NCBI RefSeq assembly: GCF_002252755.1
Contig: NZ_NHOY01000051.1
Location: forward strand, 1 to 55,168
Direction of reading: 5' to 3'
DNA: 55,168 bases
DNA from: Halorubrum sp. Hd13
GTDB taxonomy: Archaea > Halobacteriota > Halobacteria > Halobacteriales > Haloferacaceae
Shown here: in pieces, positions 36,592 through 45,622 of the stretch
How the letters are laid out: every line of letters starts with the position of its first letter
How positions within the stretch are numbered: the stretch's first letter is position 1
The notes under the pieces: generated by a model
The model's input: the letters and a program-made list of their open reading frames with translations, nothing else
Databases searched by the model: none
What the model was told of the DNA's origin: nothing
Translations under genes and position numbers: made by a program

Positions 36592-36924
36592 ATGAGTAAT
36601 GAGAACGAAGACCGCGGTCGAACGGCGGGGGTGACGTTCGGACCGCTGAAGCGGGCGCTTCGCGAGCACGCCTATCCGGTGTCGGTCGCGGAGTTGATCG
36701 AGCAGTACGGCGGCTTCGAGCTGGAGACCGGGAGCGGAGGCGAGCGGCTCGAAACCACGCTGGAGCGGTGCGAGCGGACGCGGTTCCACGAGCCGCGCGA
36801 GGTGCGCGACGCGATCCTCGACGCGCTGGGCGAGGAGCCGAGAGGGGAGGCACCGACCGCGGGAGAGCGCGGGGAGGAGAGCGAGGCCGACGGCGCCGAC
36901 GACTGGAGTCAGCTGTCGACGTGA
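36592..36924 (+). CDS. Conserved small haloarchaeal protein (probably DUF5789 family)
   Basis: The 110-residue protein contains a compact helical core (TFGPLKRALREHAYPVSVAE, about residues 14-33), then LIEQYGGFEL, and an acidic disordered tail from about 80. From memory it resembles the DUF5789/DUF2795-like family; function unknown. It starts 113 bp from the divergent creatininase gene. Confidence 0.8.
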   Translation: MSNENEDRGRTAGVTFGPLKRALREHAYPVSVAELIEQYGGFELETGSGGERLETTLERCERTRFHEPREVRDAILDALGEEPRGEAPTAGERGEESEADGADDWSQLST

Positions 36925-36972
36925 GCGGCCCGAGGGGAGGCGTCGGGGCGCTTCGGCCCGTCCCGTCCCGCC

Positions 36973-38916
36973 TCAGTCGTCGTCGGTCTCCGCGTCCTCG
37001 ATCAGGCGCGCGGTGCGCTTCTGCGCGCGGTCGATGAACTCCTGCGGGAGCTCGTCGATCTCGCCGGCCTGCACGCCCCAGAGGTGGGCGTACAGCCCCC
37101 CGTTGTCGAGCAGCTCCCCGTGGGTCCCGCGCTCGACGACCTCGCCGCCCTCCAACACGAGGATGGTGTCGGCGTCCTTGATCGTGGAGAGCCGGTGCGC
37201 GATGGCGAACGTCGTCCGATCGGCCGTAAGCCGGTCGAGCGAGCGCTGGATCAGCATCTCCGTCTCGGTGTCGACGTCCGAGGTCGCCTCGTCGAGGACG
37301 AGGATGTCGGGGTCCTTGAGGACCGCCCGCGCGATGGTGACGCGCTGGCGCTGCCCGCCGGAGAGCTTCACGCCGCGCTCGCCGACCATCGTGTCGTAGC
37401 CGTCCGGGAGGTTCTCGATGAACTCGTGGGCCTCCGCGGCCTTCGCGGCCTCGCGGACCTCCTCGTCGGTCGCCTCGAACGTGCCGTACGTGATGTTCTC
37501 GCGGACGGTCCCGTAGAACAGGTACGACGACTGGCCGACGTAGCCGATCGACCGGCGGAGCGACTTGAGCGTCACGTCGCGGACGTTCTGCCCGTCGATC
37601 CGGATGGCGCCGTCGTCGACGTCGTACATCCGGAGCAGGAGCTTGAGCACCGTGGACTTGCCGGCGCCGGTCGGGCCCACCAAGGCGAGCGTCTCGCCGC
37701 CCTCGACTTCGAAGTCGACGTCGGAGACGATGGTCTCCTCGTCGTAGCCGAAGCTCACGTCGTCGTAGACCACGTCGCCGTCGTCGACGACCAGCTCCTC
37801 GGCGTCCGGGTCCTCGGCGAGCCGCGAGGGCTCGTCCATCAGACCGAAGATCCGCGCGGAGGAGGCGCGGGCGCGCTGGTACATGTTGATGATCTGCCCG
37901 AACTGCGCCATCGGCCAGATGAACCGCTGGGTGTAGAGGATGAAGACGACGAACATCCCCTCGGAGAGCTCGCCGGAGAACGGGCCGGGCGGACCCTGGA
38001 ACACCCACAGTCCGCCGATGATGAACGTGATCACGAAGCCGATCCCGGCGAGCACGCGGAGCGCCGGGAAGAACTTGATCCGGGTCGTGATCGCGTCCCA
38101 GTTGGCGCCGAAGTAGTCCATCGAGACATCGTCGACGCGGTCGGACTCGTACGGCTCGGTGTTCGACGACTTGATCACCTGAATACCGCCGAGGTTGTTC
38201 TCCAGCCGGGAGTTCATCTTGCCGACCGTCGACCGCACCTCGGCGTACTTCGGCTGGATGGTCTTGATGAACAGGTAGGTGAACCCGGCGATGATCGGGA
38301 CCGGAAGCAGCGCGACCAAGGCGAGCTGCCAGTTGATCCAGAACAGCAGGACACCGATCCCGACCACCATCACGGACAGGCGAAACACGGAGTTCATCCC
38401 GTCGTTGAGGAACCGCTCCAGCCGGTTCACGTCGTTCGAGAGGATGGACATCATCTCCCCGGTCTGCTTGTCAGAGAAGAACTCCATGTTGAGCCGCTGC
38501 ATCTTGTCGTAGGTGTCCGTCCGGACGTCGTGTTGGATGTTCTGCGCGAACGCGTTGAACCCCCAGTTCCGGATCCAGTGGAACCCCGCGCCGAAGAGGA
38601 ACGCCCCGGCCAGCACCGCGATCGTGAACCAGAACTGCTCGGTCTGCGCGGTCGGGAGCCACGCGTCCGGTAGCAACACGAGCGGGATCTGCTCGTTGAA
38701 CGGGGCCTCGCCGCGGAAGATCGCGTCGAGGGCGATACCGAGCATAAGCGGCGGGAGGAGGTCGAGGAGCCGCGCGAAGACGCTGGCGAGGACACCGACG
38801 GAGACCTGCGGGAGGTAGTCGCGACCGTACTCGAGGAACAGGCGTTTCATCGGGTTATCGATCTTGTCCCGTTGTTCCTCGAAGGGGTCGTCTTCTTCCC
38901 ATTCGACGCTACTCAT
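36973..38916 (-). CDS. ABC transporter, fused permease and ATPase (exporter type)
   Basis: The 647-residue half-transporter has six membrane helices in an exporter-type TMD (about 45-340) and an ATPase domain. Walker A GPTGAGKST is near residue 414, signature LSGGQRQR near 520, and Walker B with DEATSDVD near 540. It probably works as a homodimer exporting lipid or drug-like substrates. Start ATG 38914-38916 (MSSVEWEEDD) is chosen because a TATA-like acctatttgc lies 25-34 nt upstream. Confidence 0.93.
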   Translation of the reverse strand: MSSVEWEEDDPFEEQRDKIDNPMKRLFLEYGRDYLPQVSVGVLASVFARLLDLLPPLMLGIALDAIFRGEAPFNEQIPLVLLPDAWLPTAQTEQFWFTIAVLAGAFLFGAGFHWIRNWGFNAFAQNIQHDVRTDTYDKMQRLNMEFFSDKQTGEMMSILSNDVNRLERFLNDGMNSVFRLSVMVVGIGVLLFWINWQLALVALLPVPIIAGFTYLFIKTIQPKYAEVRSTVGKMNSRLENNLGGIQVIKSSNTEPYESDRVDDVSMDYFGANWDAITTRIKFFPALRVLAGIGFVITFIIGGLWVFQGPPGPFSGELSEGMFVVFILYTQRFIWPMAQFGQIINMYQRARASSARIFGLMDEPSRLAEDPDAEELVVDDGDVVYDDVSFGYDEETIVSDVDFEVEGGETLALVGPTGAGKSTVLKLLLRMYDVDDGAIRIDGQNVRDVTLKSLRRSIGYVGQSSYLFYGTVRENITYGTFEATDEEVREAAKAAEAHEFIENLPDGYDTMVGERGVKLSGGQRQRVTIARAVLKDPDILVLDEATSDVDTETEMLIQRSLDRLTADRTTFAIAHRLSTIKDADTILVLEGGEVVERGTHGELLDNGGLYAHLWGVQAGEIDELPQEFIDRAQKRTARLIEDAETDDD

Positions 38917-38940
38917 TACCGTTTCATATCGTATCGCGCC

Positions 38941-38950
38941 GCAAATAGGT
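38941..38950 (-). promoter_or_regulatory. TATA-like element of the ABC exporter gene
   Basis: On the minus strand acctatttgc sits 25-34 nt before ATG 38916, which argues against a start farther upstream. Confidence 0.55.
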
Positions 38951-39047
38951 TTCCTTCGAACCGAAATACATCGGCGGAAATCTCCGGTTTCGAAGGCCAA
39001 CGACCGCGTTTCTGTCGTCGGCTACCCCTGCGAGCACGAGCGGCCCC

Positions 39048-39359
39048 TCACACCTGCCGGCGTTCGACGGACGGGTCGACGTCGGCGGCGGCGAGGTCCT
39101 CGCGGATACGCCGTCGGAGGGGATCGGGGATATCGTCGCGGGGCACCGGGGAGGCCGTGGCGGTCGCCGTCGCGGCGTCGGTCGCCTCAGGGCCGTCGCC
39201 ATCGGCGACCGGCACCGTCCAGTAGATGACCCGCTCGGCGTCGGCGTAGAACTCCACCGCGAACCGGTCCCCGCCGCCACCGTCGTAGTGGACGCGGGCG
39301 GCGTCGCCCTCGGCGCGCCACCCCTCCCGTCCGACCAGCGCGGCGATCGAGTCGTGCAT
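39048..39359 (-). CDS. Conserved small protein of unknown function
   Basis: The 103-residue protein starts MHDSIAALVGREGWRAEGD. A compact alpha/beta N-terminal half contains DRFAVEFYADAERVIYWTVPV and a Thr/Ala-rich linker leads to a helical C terminus (DPLRRRIREDLAAAD). It is divergently arranged with tRNase Z, 100 bp apart. No family is recognised. Confidence 0.75.
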   Translation of the reverse strand: MHDSIAALVGREGWRAEGDAARVHYDGGGGDRFAVEFYADAERVIYWTVPVADGDGPEATDAATATATASPVPRDDIPDPLRRRIREDLAAADVDPSVERRQV

Positions 39360-39459
39360 GGGCGCGCTCGGGCCGGCGGACACATGTGGGTGTCGCCGTC
39401 GGGGCGCGCCTCCCGCCGTCATCGATACCGGTTTACAACCGCCGCTCCGACGTGCGGGC

Positions 39460-40392
39460 ATGTCCCTTCGCGTCACGTTCCTCGGCACGGGCGGCGCCGT
39501 CCCGACCACCGAGCGCGCGCCGAGCGCACTGTTCGTCAACCGCGAGGGCGACCGCCTCCTCTTCGACTGCGGCGAGGGGACCCAACGCGGGATGATGCGG
39601 TACGGCACCGGGTTCGGGATCGACCACGTGTTCGTCTCGCACCTCCACGGCGACCACGTCCTCGGGATCCCGGGCTTGGTCCAGACGCTCGGGTTCAACG
39701 ACCGATCGGCGCCGCTGACGGTCCACTGCCCGCCGGGGACGGGCGAGGACCTCCGCGACCTCGTCCACGCGGTCGGGCACGACCCCGCGTTCCGGGTGCG
39801 AATCGAGGAGGTCGCGCCCGGCGAGGTCGCGCTCGACGCCGACGGCTACGCGGTCCGCGCGTTCGAGACGGAGCACCGGACCGTCTCGCAGGGGTACGTC
39901 CTCGACGAGGACGACCGGCCCGGTCGGTTCGACCGCCCGAGGGCGGAGGAACTCGGCGTTCCCGTCGGCCCGAAGTTCGGCCGGCTCCACGACGGCGAGC
40001 CCGTCGAGGCCGAGGACGGGACGGTCGTCGAGCCGGATCAGGTCGTCGGCCCGCCGCGGCCCGGTCGGACGCTCGTCTACACCGCCGACACGCGCCCGCG
40101 AGAGCGGACGGTCGAGGCCGCCGCCGGCGCCGACCTCCTCGTCCACGACGCGACCTTCGGCGACGACATGGCCGACCGCGCCCGCGACACGGCCCACTCG
40201 ACCGGCCGCGAGGCCGGGGAGATCGCCGAGCGCGCGGACGCGGAGCGGCTGGCGCTCGTCCACATCTCCTCGCGGTACGCGGCCGACGCCTCGCCGATCC
40301 GTCGGGAGGCGATGGAGGCGTTCGACGGCGACGTGCTCCTCCCGGACGACGGCGACCTCGTCGAGGTGCCGTTCCCCGACGCGGAGGAGTAG
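39460..40392 (+). CDS. rnz: tRNase Z (ribonuclease Z, short form)
   Basis: The 310-residue metallo-beta-lactamase nuclease cuts tRNA precursors after the discriminator base. The zinc motif HLHGDH is at residues 61-66, the N-terminal strand FLGTGGAVPTTER is typical, and VYTADTRP, VHDATF and HISSRY complete the metal site. The three canonical tRNA genes of this window lack CCA and would be its substrates. ATG 39460 begins the conserved MSLRVTFLGTGG. Confidence 0.95.
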   Translation: MSLRVTFLGTGGAVPTTERAPSALFVNREGDRLLFDCGEGTQRGMMRYGTGFGIDHVFVSHLHGDHVLGIPGLVQTLGFNDRSAPLTVHCPPGTGEDLRDLVHAVGHDPAFRVRIEEVAPGEVALDADGYAVRAFETEHRTVSQGYVLDEDDRPGRFDRPRAEELGVPVGPKFGRLHDGEPVEAEDGTVVEPDQVVGPPRPGRTLVYTADTRPRERTVEAAAGADLLVHDATFGDDMADRARDTAHSTGREAGEIAERADAERLALVHISSRYAADASPIRREAMEAFDGDVLLPDDGDLVEVPFPDAEE

Positions 40393-40468
40393 GGTCGGCC
40401 GAATCGTGGCCCGGATCGACTCCCCCTTCCGGGAAAGCTTGATGAGTCGCGCCGCCGACCCCTCGCGT

Positions 40469-40888
40469 ATGTCAGACGACTGCATCTTCTGTTCGATCGT
40501 CGCCGGCGACATCCCGGCGCGGACCGTCCACGAGACCGACGACGTGCTTGCGTTCCTCGACGCCAACCCGCTCGCACGCGGGCACACGCTCGTGATCCCG
40601 AAGTCGCACGCGCAGCACGTCGGCGACCTCGACGAGGACCTCGCGAGCGAACTGTTCGCGACGGTGACCGAGCTCACCCCGCGGGTGCAGGCCGCGGTCG
40701 ACGCCGACGGCGCCAACGTCGGGATCAACGACGGCGAGGCGGCCGGGCAGGAGGTCCCGCACGTCCACGTCCACGTCATCCCGCGGTTCGAGGGCGACGG
40801 CGGCGCGCCCCTCCACGCGGTGGGCGGGACGCGACCCGACCTCTCCGACGACGAACTGGACGCGGTGGCCGAAGCGATCGCCGGGTGA
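40469..40888 (+). CDS. HIT-family nucleotide hydrolase or transferase
   Basis: The 139-residue protein has the histidine triad HVHVHVIPRF (His98, His100, His102) and the N-terminal CIFCSIVAGDIPA. Such proteins hydrolyse AMP-lysine, diadenosine polyphosphates or AMP-NH2. ATG 40469 is preferred; another in-frame ATG lies at 40442. Confidence 0.92.
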   Translation: MSDDCIFCSIVAGDIPARTVHETDDVLAFLDANPLARGHTLVIPKSHAQHVGDLDEDLASELFATVTELTPRVQAAVDADGANVGINDGEAAGQEVPHVHVHVIPRFEGDGGAPLHAVGGTRPDLSDDELDAVAEAIAG

Positions 40889-40890
40889 GG

Positions 40891-40952
40891 GCGGCCCTCG
40901 TCGACGGCCGAGTACCGCGCCCCTGATAAACGGCGGCCCTCGTCGACGGCCG
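40891..40952. repeat. 20-bp direct repeat before the MinD-like gene
   Basis: The sequence gcggccctcgtcgacggccg occurs at 40891-40910 and 40933-40952. The first copy begins just after the HIT stop. Each contains the palindrome cgtcgacg. A regulatory role is possible but unsupported. Confidence 0.7.
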
Positions 40953-40995
40953 GCGTACGACAGAGTTAACAGCGAAACTCCGAGTAGCCGACCGC

Positions 40996-41775
40996 ATGCA
41001 GGCGACGACGCTCGCGCTCGTCGGAGCGACCGGCGGCGCGGGGACGACACGGACCGCCGTCGAACTGGCCGCGCTGGGCGCGAGGGACGGCCGCGACGTG
41101 GCCGTGGTCGACGCGGCGTTCACGACGCAGGGGCTCTCCGAGTACGTCTCGGGGCGGATAGACCCGGACGTGACGGCGCTCGTCACCGACGAGACCGGCG
41201 CGTCGCTGTCGGCGGCGGCGTACGCGACCGACACCGGGTCGAGCGATCGTGACGGGGAACCCGATCTCTCGGGACGCGCCGATCTGCTCCCGGCCCGCGC
41301 GCCGTTCGAGCGCGCCGCCCGCGCGAAGACGGCCGAGGCCGCGCGGAAGTTGGAGCGACGGATCGACGAGGCGGCGACCGCGTACGACGCCGTGGTCGTC
41401 GACGCCGCCCCCGTGGGGTCGAACGAGGCGGTCGCGGCGGTCACGGCCGCCGACCGCGTCGAGGCGGTGACCCCGGCGACGGCGCACGGCCGCGACGCGC
41501 TCCAGCGGCTCCGCGGCCGCGTGGCCGACGTCGGCGGGAGCGTCGACGGGACGGTCGCGGTGGCTCGCGCGGAAGGGCCGGCCGAGAGCGACGTCGGGGA
41601 GAACGCCGACACCCGGCTTCCGGCCGTCGACCCCGCGGTCGAGAGCGCCCCCGCGGCGGCGACCGGGACCGGCGACTACGTCGCGGCGCTGGCCGAGACG
41701 TACGAGCGCGCCTTCGACGCGGCGCTCGGGATCGAGTTCGAGGAGCCGGGGCTGGTCGATCGGATTCGGTCCTGA
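40996..41775 (+). CDS. ParA/MinD-like protein with a degenerate P-loop
   Basis: The 259-residue protein has the fold pattern of the MinD/ParA superfamily: N-terminal GATGGAGTTRTAVELA (10-25), DVAVVDAAF, and YDAVVVDAAPVGS. However, both lysines of the deviant Walker A motif (KGGxGKT) are replaced, leaving TGGAGTT. ATP binding is therefore weakened or altered. It probably acts as a regulatory or structural relative. No partner MinD or ParB is adjacent. Confidence 0.8.
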   Translation: MQATTLALVGATGGAGTTRTAVELAALGARDGRDVAVVDAAFTTQGLSEYVSGRIDPDVTALVTDETGASLSAAAYATDTGSSDRDGEPDLSGRADLLPARAPFERAARAKTAEAARKLERRIDEAATAYDAVVVDAAPVGSNEAVAAVTAADRVEAVTPATAHGRDALQRLRGRVADVGGSVDGTVAVARAEGPAESDVGENADTRLPAVDPAVESAPAAATGTGDYVAALAETYERAFDAALGIEFEEPGLVDRIRS

Positions 41776-41823
41776 GGCGGTCGGAAGGACGGTGAGGAGC
41801 GGAATCGAAGGCGGTCGAGACGG

Positions 41824-42348
41824 TCAGCGCAGGCCGTCCGGCGACCCCAGCGCGCCGCCGAGAGCGTCGCCGTCGCCGCGGAGGCCGTCGCCGAGCGGCG
41901 CGGAGCCCGCGACGTGCGCGTCGACGGCCTCGGCGACCGCGGGGACCGGGTCGTGGGTCTCGACGTACGTCGCCAGCGCGAAGTCGGCCTCGTCGCCGCC
42001 GGCGAGCGCGACCGCTTCGCTCCGGGCGGTCCGTCCGTCGAGCCAGTCGCGGACGACGCTCCGGCGGCTCGGCGCGAGCGGGCAGACGCCCTCGACGCCG
42101 CAGCGGTGGAGCGCCTTCGCGCCCGTCATCGGCGTCACCCCGGCCTCGCGGGCGGCGTCGCCGACGCTCCGCCCGGCCGTGTACGCGTCCACCAGCGTCG
42201 CGGTCGCGGCCGGGGTACACGGGAGGTCGTCCGCGTGCGCCGCGAGCCGGTCGACGAGCGGCGTCTCCGTGTCGTCGGCGACGGCGACACCGCGGTCGCG
42301 CTGGCTCGCGGTCACCTCCACCCCGTCCGCGATCTCCGACAGCGTCAT
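41824..42348 (-). CDS. Conserved haloarchaeal HTH-like protein
   Basis: The 174-residue protein starts MTLSEIADGVEVTASQRDRG. The segment GDAAREAGVTPMTGAKALHRCG could be a helix-turn-helix, and the two cysteines in CGVEGVCPL might bind a metal or be structural. It is divergent from the TFB gene, 163 bp apart. No family is assigned. Confidence 0.72.
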   Translation of the reverse strand: MTLSEIADGVEVTASQRDRGVAVADDTETPLVDRLAAHADDLPCTPAATATLVDAYTAGRSVGDAAREAGVTPMTGAKALHRCGVEGVCPLAPSRRSVVRDWLDGRTARSEAVALAGGDEADFALATYVETHDPVPAVAEAVDAHVAGSAPLGDGLRGDGDALGGALGSPDGLR

Positions 42349-42475
42349 GCGAACCGATGGCTCGGTCAGCGGGTTAAAACCACCGTACTGCGGCGGTGCG
42401 AGACCGCCGATCACCGACCGGTAACCGGTCGGTTCGAACGCGTCGATCCGGCCGATCACCCCCGAATTCGCCCGG

Positions 42476-42484
42476 GTTTAAGTA
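42476..42484 (+). promoter_or_regulatory. TATA-like element of the TFB gene
   Basis: The sequence gtttaagta lies 28-36 nt before ATG 42512. Confidence 0.55.
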
Positions 42485-42511
42485 AGGCATCGGGCCCGAG
42501 TTCGACGTGTG

Positions 42512-43543
42512 ATGAGTCAGGCACGCTCGACCCGCGTCCGTTCGCACCGCACCGAGACCGCCGACCGCGCCGCCGAGACGACCGCCGACGGAGAGGCGAC
42601 CGCCGATCGCGAGGCGACCGCCGACAGCGAGACGACCGCTGCGGCGGGGGAGAGAGAGGCCGAAGGGACGCCGGCGACCGGACCGACCGCCGTCGACGAG
42701 TGTCCCGAGTGCGGCGGTCGGACCCGCGTCGACTCCGCCGAACGCGTCTGTACGGAGTGCGGACTCGTCGTCGAGGCCGATCGGATCGACCACGGCCCGG
42801 AGTGGCGGTCGTTCGACGACGACGACGCGAACCCCAAGCGCACCGGCGCGCCGCTGACGCGCTCGCGGCACGACCGCGGACTCTCGACGGAGATCGGTCG
42901 CTCGACACGCGTGAAGGGGCGCAAGCGCCGGCGGCTCGCCCGGATGCGGACCCAGCACAACCGCGCGCAGATCTCGACGAAGCGCGACCGCAACAAGGTG
43001 TACGCGTACACCGAGATCCGTCGGCTGACCGGCGTCTTGGAGCTCCCCGACAGCGTCCGCGACGCGGCCTGCGCGCTGTTCGACTCGGCGCAGGACGAGA
43101 GCCTGCTGCGGGGGCGGTCGCTGGAGGGCTTTTCCGCCGCCTGCGTCTACGTCGCCTGCCGAACCGCCGACGTGGCCCGCACGGTGGGCGAGGTGTGCGC
43201 CGAGGCGAAGGCGACCGAGGACGAGCACCAGGCCGCCTTCGACGCGATGAACCGAGAGCTCGGGCTCCCGATCGGCCCGACCGGACCCGCGGAGTACCTC
43301 CCGCGGTTCGCGAGCGACCTCGGCTGCGCGGCCGACGTGGAGCGGCGGGCGGGCGAGCTCGCGGAGCGCGCCGTGGAAGAGGGGATCGCGAACGGCCGCA
43401 ACCCGGTCGGCGTCGCCGCCGCCTGCCTGTACACCGCGGCCCGCGAGCTGGGCGCCGACTGCACGCAGCGGGAGGCGGCCGACGTCGCCGACGTGACGCC
43501 CGTGACGGTCCGGCGGACGTACGTGGACCTGACCGGGGAGTGA
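42512..43543 (+). CDS. tfb: Transcription initiation factor TFB
   Basis: The 343-residue archaeal TFIIB homologue has a zinc ribbon with Cys64, Cys67, Cys80 and Cys83, a B-reader region (HGPEWRSFDDDDANPKRTG), and two cyclin folds (about 165-250 and 258-340). It recruits RNA polymerase to TBP-bound promoters. An unusual Ala/Thr/Glu/Asp-rich extension of about 55 residues precedes the ribbon. Haloarchaea encode several TFBs; which paralogue this is cannot be told. A GTG codon directly upstream is also in frame. Confidence 0.95.
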   Translation: MSQARSTRVRSHRTETADRAAETTADGEATADREATADSETTAAAGEREAEGTPATGPTAVDECPECGGRTRVDSAERVCTECGLVVEADRIDHGPEWRSFDDDDANPKRTGAPLTRSRHDRGLSTEIGRSTRVKGRKRRRLARMRTQHNRAQISTKRDRNKVYAYTEIRRLTGVLELPDSVRDAACALFDSAQDESLLRGRSLEGFSAACVYVACRTADVARTVGEVCAEAKATEDEHQAAFDAMNRELGLPIGPTGPAEYLPRFASDLGCAADVERRAGELAERAVEEGIANGRNPVGVAAACLYTAARELGADCTQREAADVADVTPVTVRRTYVDLTGE

Positions 43544-43577
43544 GCCGGGCGCGACCGGGGCGCCGCGGGGGGAGCCG

Positions 43578-44456
43578 TCAGCCGATCAGGAGCCAGCCGA
43601 GGACGACGGCGGTCCCGCCGACGACGGAGCTGACGGCCGCGTGAGTGCGGAGTCGGTCGCGGAGGCGGTGTCCGTCGGCCGCGGCGTCCGCGGGGCAGGT
43701 CTCGCTTCCGGCCGTGCACTCGGGCAGCAGATCGACGGCGACGTGGAGGAACACGCCGGCCCCGACGCCGAACAGCAGACCGCGGACGGTGCTGGACGGG
43801 GTGACGCCGACCGCGGCGACCGGGAGGGCGATGAGGCCGACGGCGGCCGCCGGGAGCGCGAGCACGGCGACCGACCGGTCCCGCCCGGCGAGGCGGCGCG
43901 CCGCGGCGTACCCGGCCGGCGCCTTGTGCGAGACGAGCGCGATACCGAGCAGCGACGTGAGCGACGGCATCGCGCCGTAAATGGCGCCGATGATCGCGCC
44001 GGCCGCGAGCGCGTGGACCGTCAGCTCCGCGGCCGTGTGGTCGACCGGGAGATCGAGGTGCGTGAACCGGTGTCCGAGCGAGTGACCGGCGTACCCCGCC
44101 AGGAAGCCGACGGCGATGCCGAGGCTACCGAAGCGCCCGTGTTGGGCGAGCGCTTGCGGGATCAGAAACAACGCCGTGCTCGTCACCATCGCGCCGCTCG
44201 CCAGCCCGTACCCCCAGACCGGTTCGAGCGGGTGATCGGCCGCCGCCGCCCGGGCGCCCAGCGGCGCGCCGAGCGCCATCGCACCGAACGCCACCCACGA
44301 GATCGCGGGTAGCTTCCACGTGACGTCGGTCGCGAGCGCGAGCGCCGAGAGAGCGACGAGCGCGAGCACGCCGGCGCCGCCGATCGCCCGCTCGCGGGTC
44401 GACAGCGGGACCCGATCGCCGTTCGCCCGGTCGGCGATGTCTTCGAAAGACACCAT
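43578..44456 (-). CDS. ZIP-family divalent metal transporter
   Basis: The 292-residue membrane protein has eight hydrophobic segments. The ZIP core HSLGHRFTHLD and HKAPAGYAAARRL (family motif HK-x-P-E/A) is present, and FLHVAVDLLPE closes the metal path. It probably imports zinc, iron or manganese. A palindrome and AT-rich promoter sit directly upstream. Confidence 0.9.
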   Translation of the reverse strand: MVSFEDIADRANGDRVPLSTRERAIGGAGVLALVALSALALATDVTWKLPAISWVAFGAMALGAPLGARAAAADHPLEPVWGYGLASGAMVTSTALFLIPQALAQHGRFGSLGIAVGFLAGYAGHSLGHRFTHLDLPVDHTAAELTVHALAAGAIIGAIYGAMPSLTSLLGIALVSHKAPAGYAAARRLAGRDRSVAVLALPAAAVGLIALPVAAVGVTPSSTVRGLLFGVGAGVFLHVAVDLLPECTAGSETCPADAAADGHRLRDRLRTHAAVSSVVGGTAVVLGWLLIG

Positions 44457-44462
44457 TGTGCA

Positions 44463-44483
44463 TTAATAACTATATTGTATTAA
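44463..44483 (-). promoter_or_regulatory. Palindrome overlapping the ZIP promoter (candidate operator)
   Basis: The 21-bp element has the arms ttaata and tattaa around a near-symmetric AT-rich centre and lies 7-27 nt before the ZIP ATG, where the TATA box should be. A metal-responsive repressor of the DtxR/SirR kind could bind it; that is inference. Confidence 0.5.
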
Positions 44484-45076
44484 TTGATAATTGTTCCGCC
44501 GAGGACGCGATTCGCGGAGCGCTATCGGGGCGTCGAATCCGGGACGGACGGGCCGAGAGAGCCGCAGTCCGTGACGCCCCGTCGGGCGGGCGCGCGGCGT
44601 CAGCGGGGACGCCGCGAGCCGAGGCGCGCGGAGCGGCCGACGGTACGAGAGGAACGCGGTACGGCCGGCGGCGCGGTAGGCGCGTGGTGCACGCGGTGCG
44701 CTCTGGCGAGCGCACCAAAAATGTGAGGTCACAGAGGCCATTACCTGATATTTCTGTCATACCACTTATGATCCTATCTGCTGATATACGGATGTCGACC
44801 GGGAATATCGGTCGACGCGGTCCCCGGAACGGGGAACGCTGTCAGAGGCACGGCGCGTGACTCGGTGAGGACAGCGAGTCACGCAGGTCGCCGCTCGGAG
44901 GACGTCGGTGGGAGATCGGGCCGAGTGTGAGGCCGAGCAGACGACCTCGTCCGGTCGCGTGAGACGGAGAGCTGAACGGCCGTCGAGTCCCGCACACGCG
45001 TACATATTCGGTATCGCCCGCGAGAAGCGGATTATTCCGTGAAACGTGACATACTGATTCGGTGAAATTATTCGGC
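44484..45076. other. Gene-free region between ZIP and the signalling island
   Basis: No credible gene is visible. It contains hairpins ggtgcgctc/gagcgcacc (44695-44703 with 44708-44716, followed by AAAAA), gtcgaccg/cggtcgac (44794-44816) and gcgtgactcg/cgagtcacgc (44855-44884). A lower-GC stretch (about 44720-44800) and AT-rich sequence at 45000-45075 probably include promoters. Confidence 0.55.
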
Positions 45077-45622
45077 ATGAATTCGGACGTGTCAGTTACT
45101 CGGTTCGACGCGGCGAGTGCACCGTCCGCGCTCGACGCGATGTTCGATGCGGTCTCGGCGTTCAAAAACACGGAAGGCGACGAGCTCCGACGCCTCGATA
45201 GGTACGTCAGCCCCGATGGCATAAACCTCCTCTTCGGCGGGCCGGGCGGTTCAGCGACGCGTCTCGAAGAGGGAACGCTGTCGTTCCGGTACGACGACGT
45301 GTTCGTGACGATGACGCACGACGAGCTGATCGAGGTCATCGACGCCGACGCGTTCCGCTCACGGCCATTGCATTACGGACTCTCAGCGGACGCACGCGCA
45401 CGGGAGTCGACCGAAGCGGCTCTCGAAGTGGCGGCAACGGCACTCGCCGAGGCTGAAGAACACGTCTGGACCGCCGCTACCAACGCGTCGGACAGTGAAC
45501 TCGTCGACCCGCTCTGGGCAGTGGTGGAGCGGCTCTGGGCCATTCAGACATTGATCGATGACCTGACCGCTCGGCCGTGTTCGACTGAACCGCTGGCAAC
45601 ACGGGTCGATGACGAGCGGTGA
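45077..45622 (+). CDS. HalOD1-like output domain protein
   Basis: The 181-residue protein has, at about residues 20-90, the pattern of the haloarchaeal HalOD1 output domain (ALDAMFDAVSAFKNTEGDEL then RRLDRYVSPDGINLLF and LSFRYDDVFVTMTHD). A helical C-terminal part follows and is unassigned. It overlaps the histidine kinase gene by 14 bp, so both are made together and it may be the kinase's output or partner. ATG 45077 is preferred over GTG 45062. Confidence 0.72.
   Translation: MNSDVSVTRFDAASAPSALDAMFDAVSAFKNTEGDELRRLDRYVSPDGINLLFGGPGGSATRLEEGTLSFRYDDVFVTMTHDELIEVIDADAFRSRPLHYGLSADARARESTEAALEVAATALAEAEEHVWTAATNASDSELVDPLWAVVERLWAIQTLIDDLTARPCSTEPLATRVDDER

Noticed and set aside
44695-44721. 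Hairpin plus A-run as a terminator of the ZIP gene
   Set aside because: It lies upstream of the ZIP start, and on that strand the run of T precedes the hairpin, so the order is wrong.
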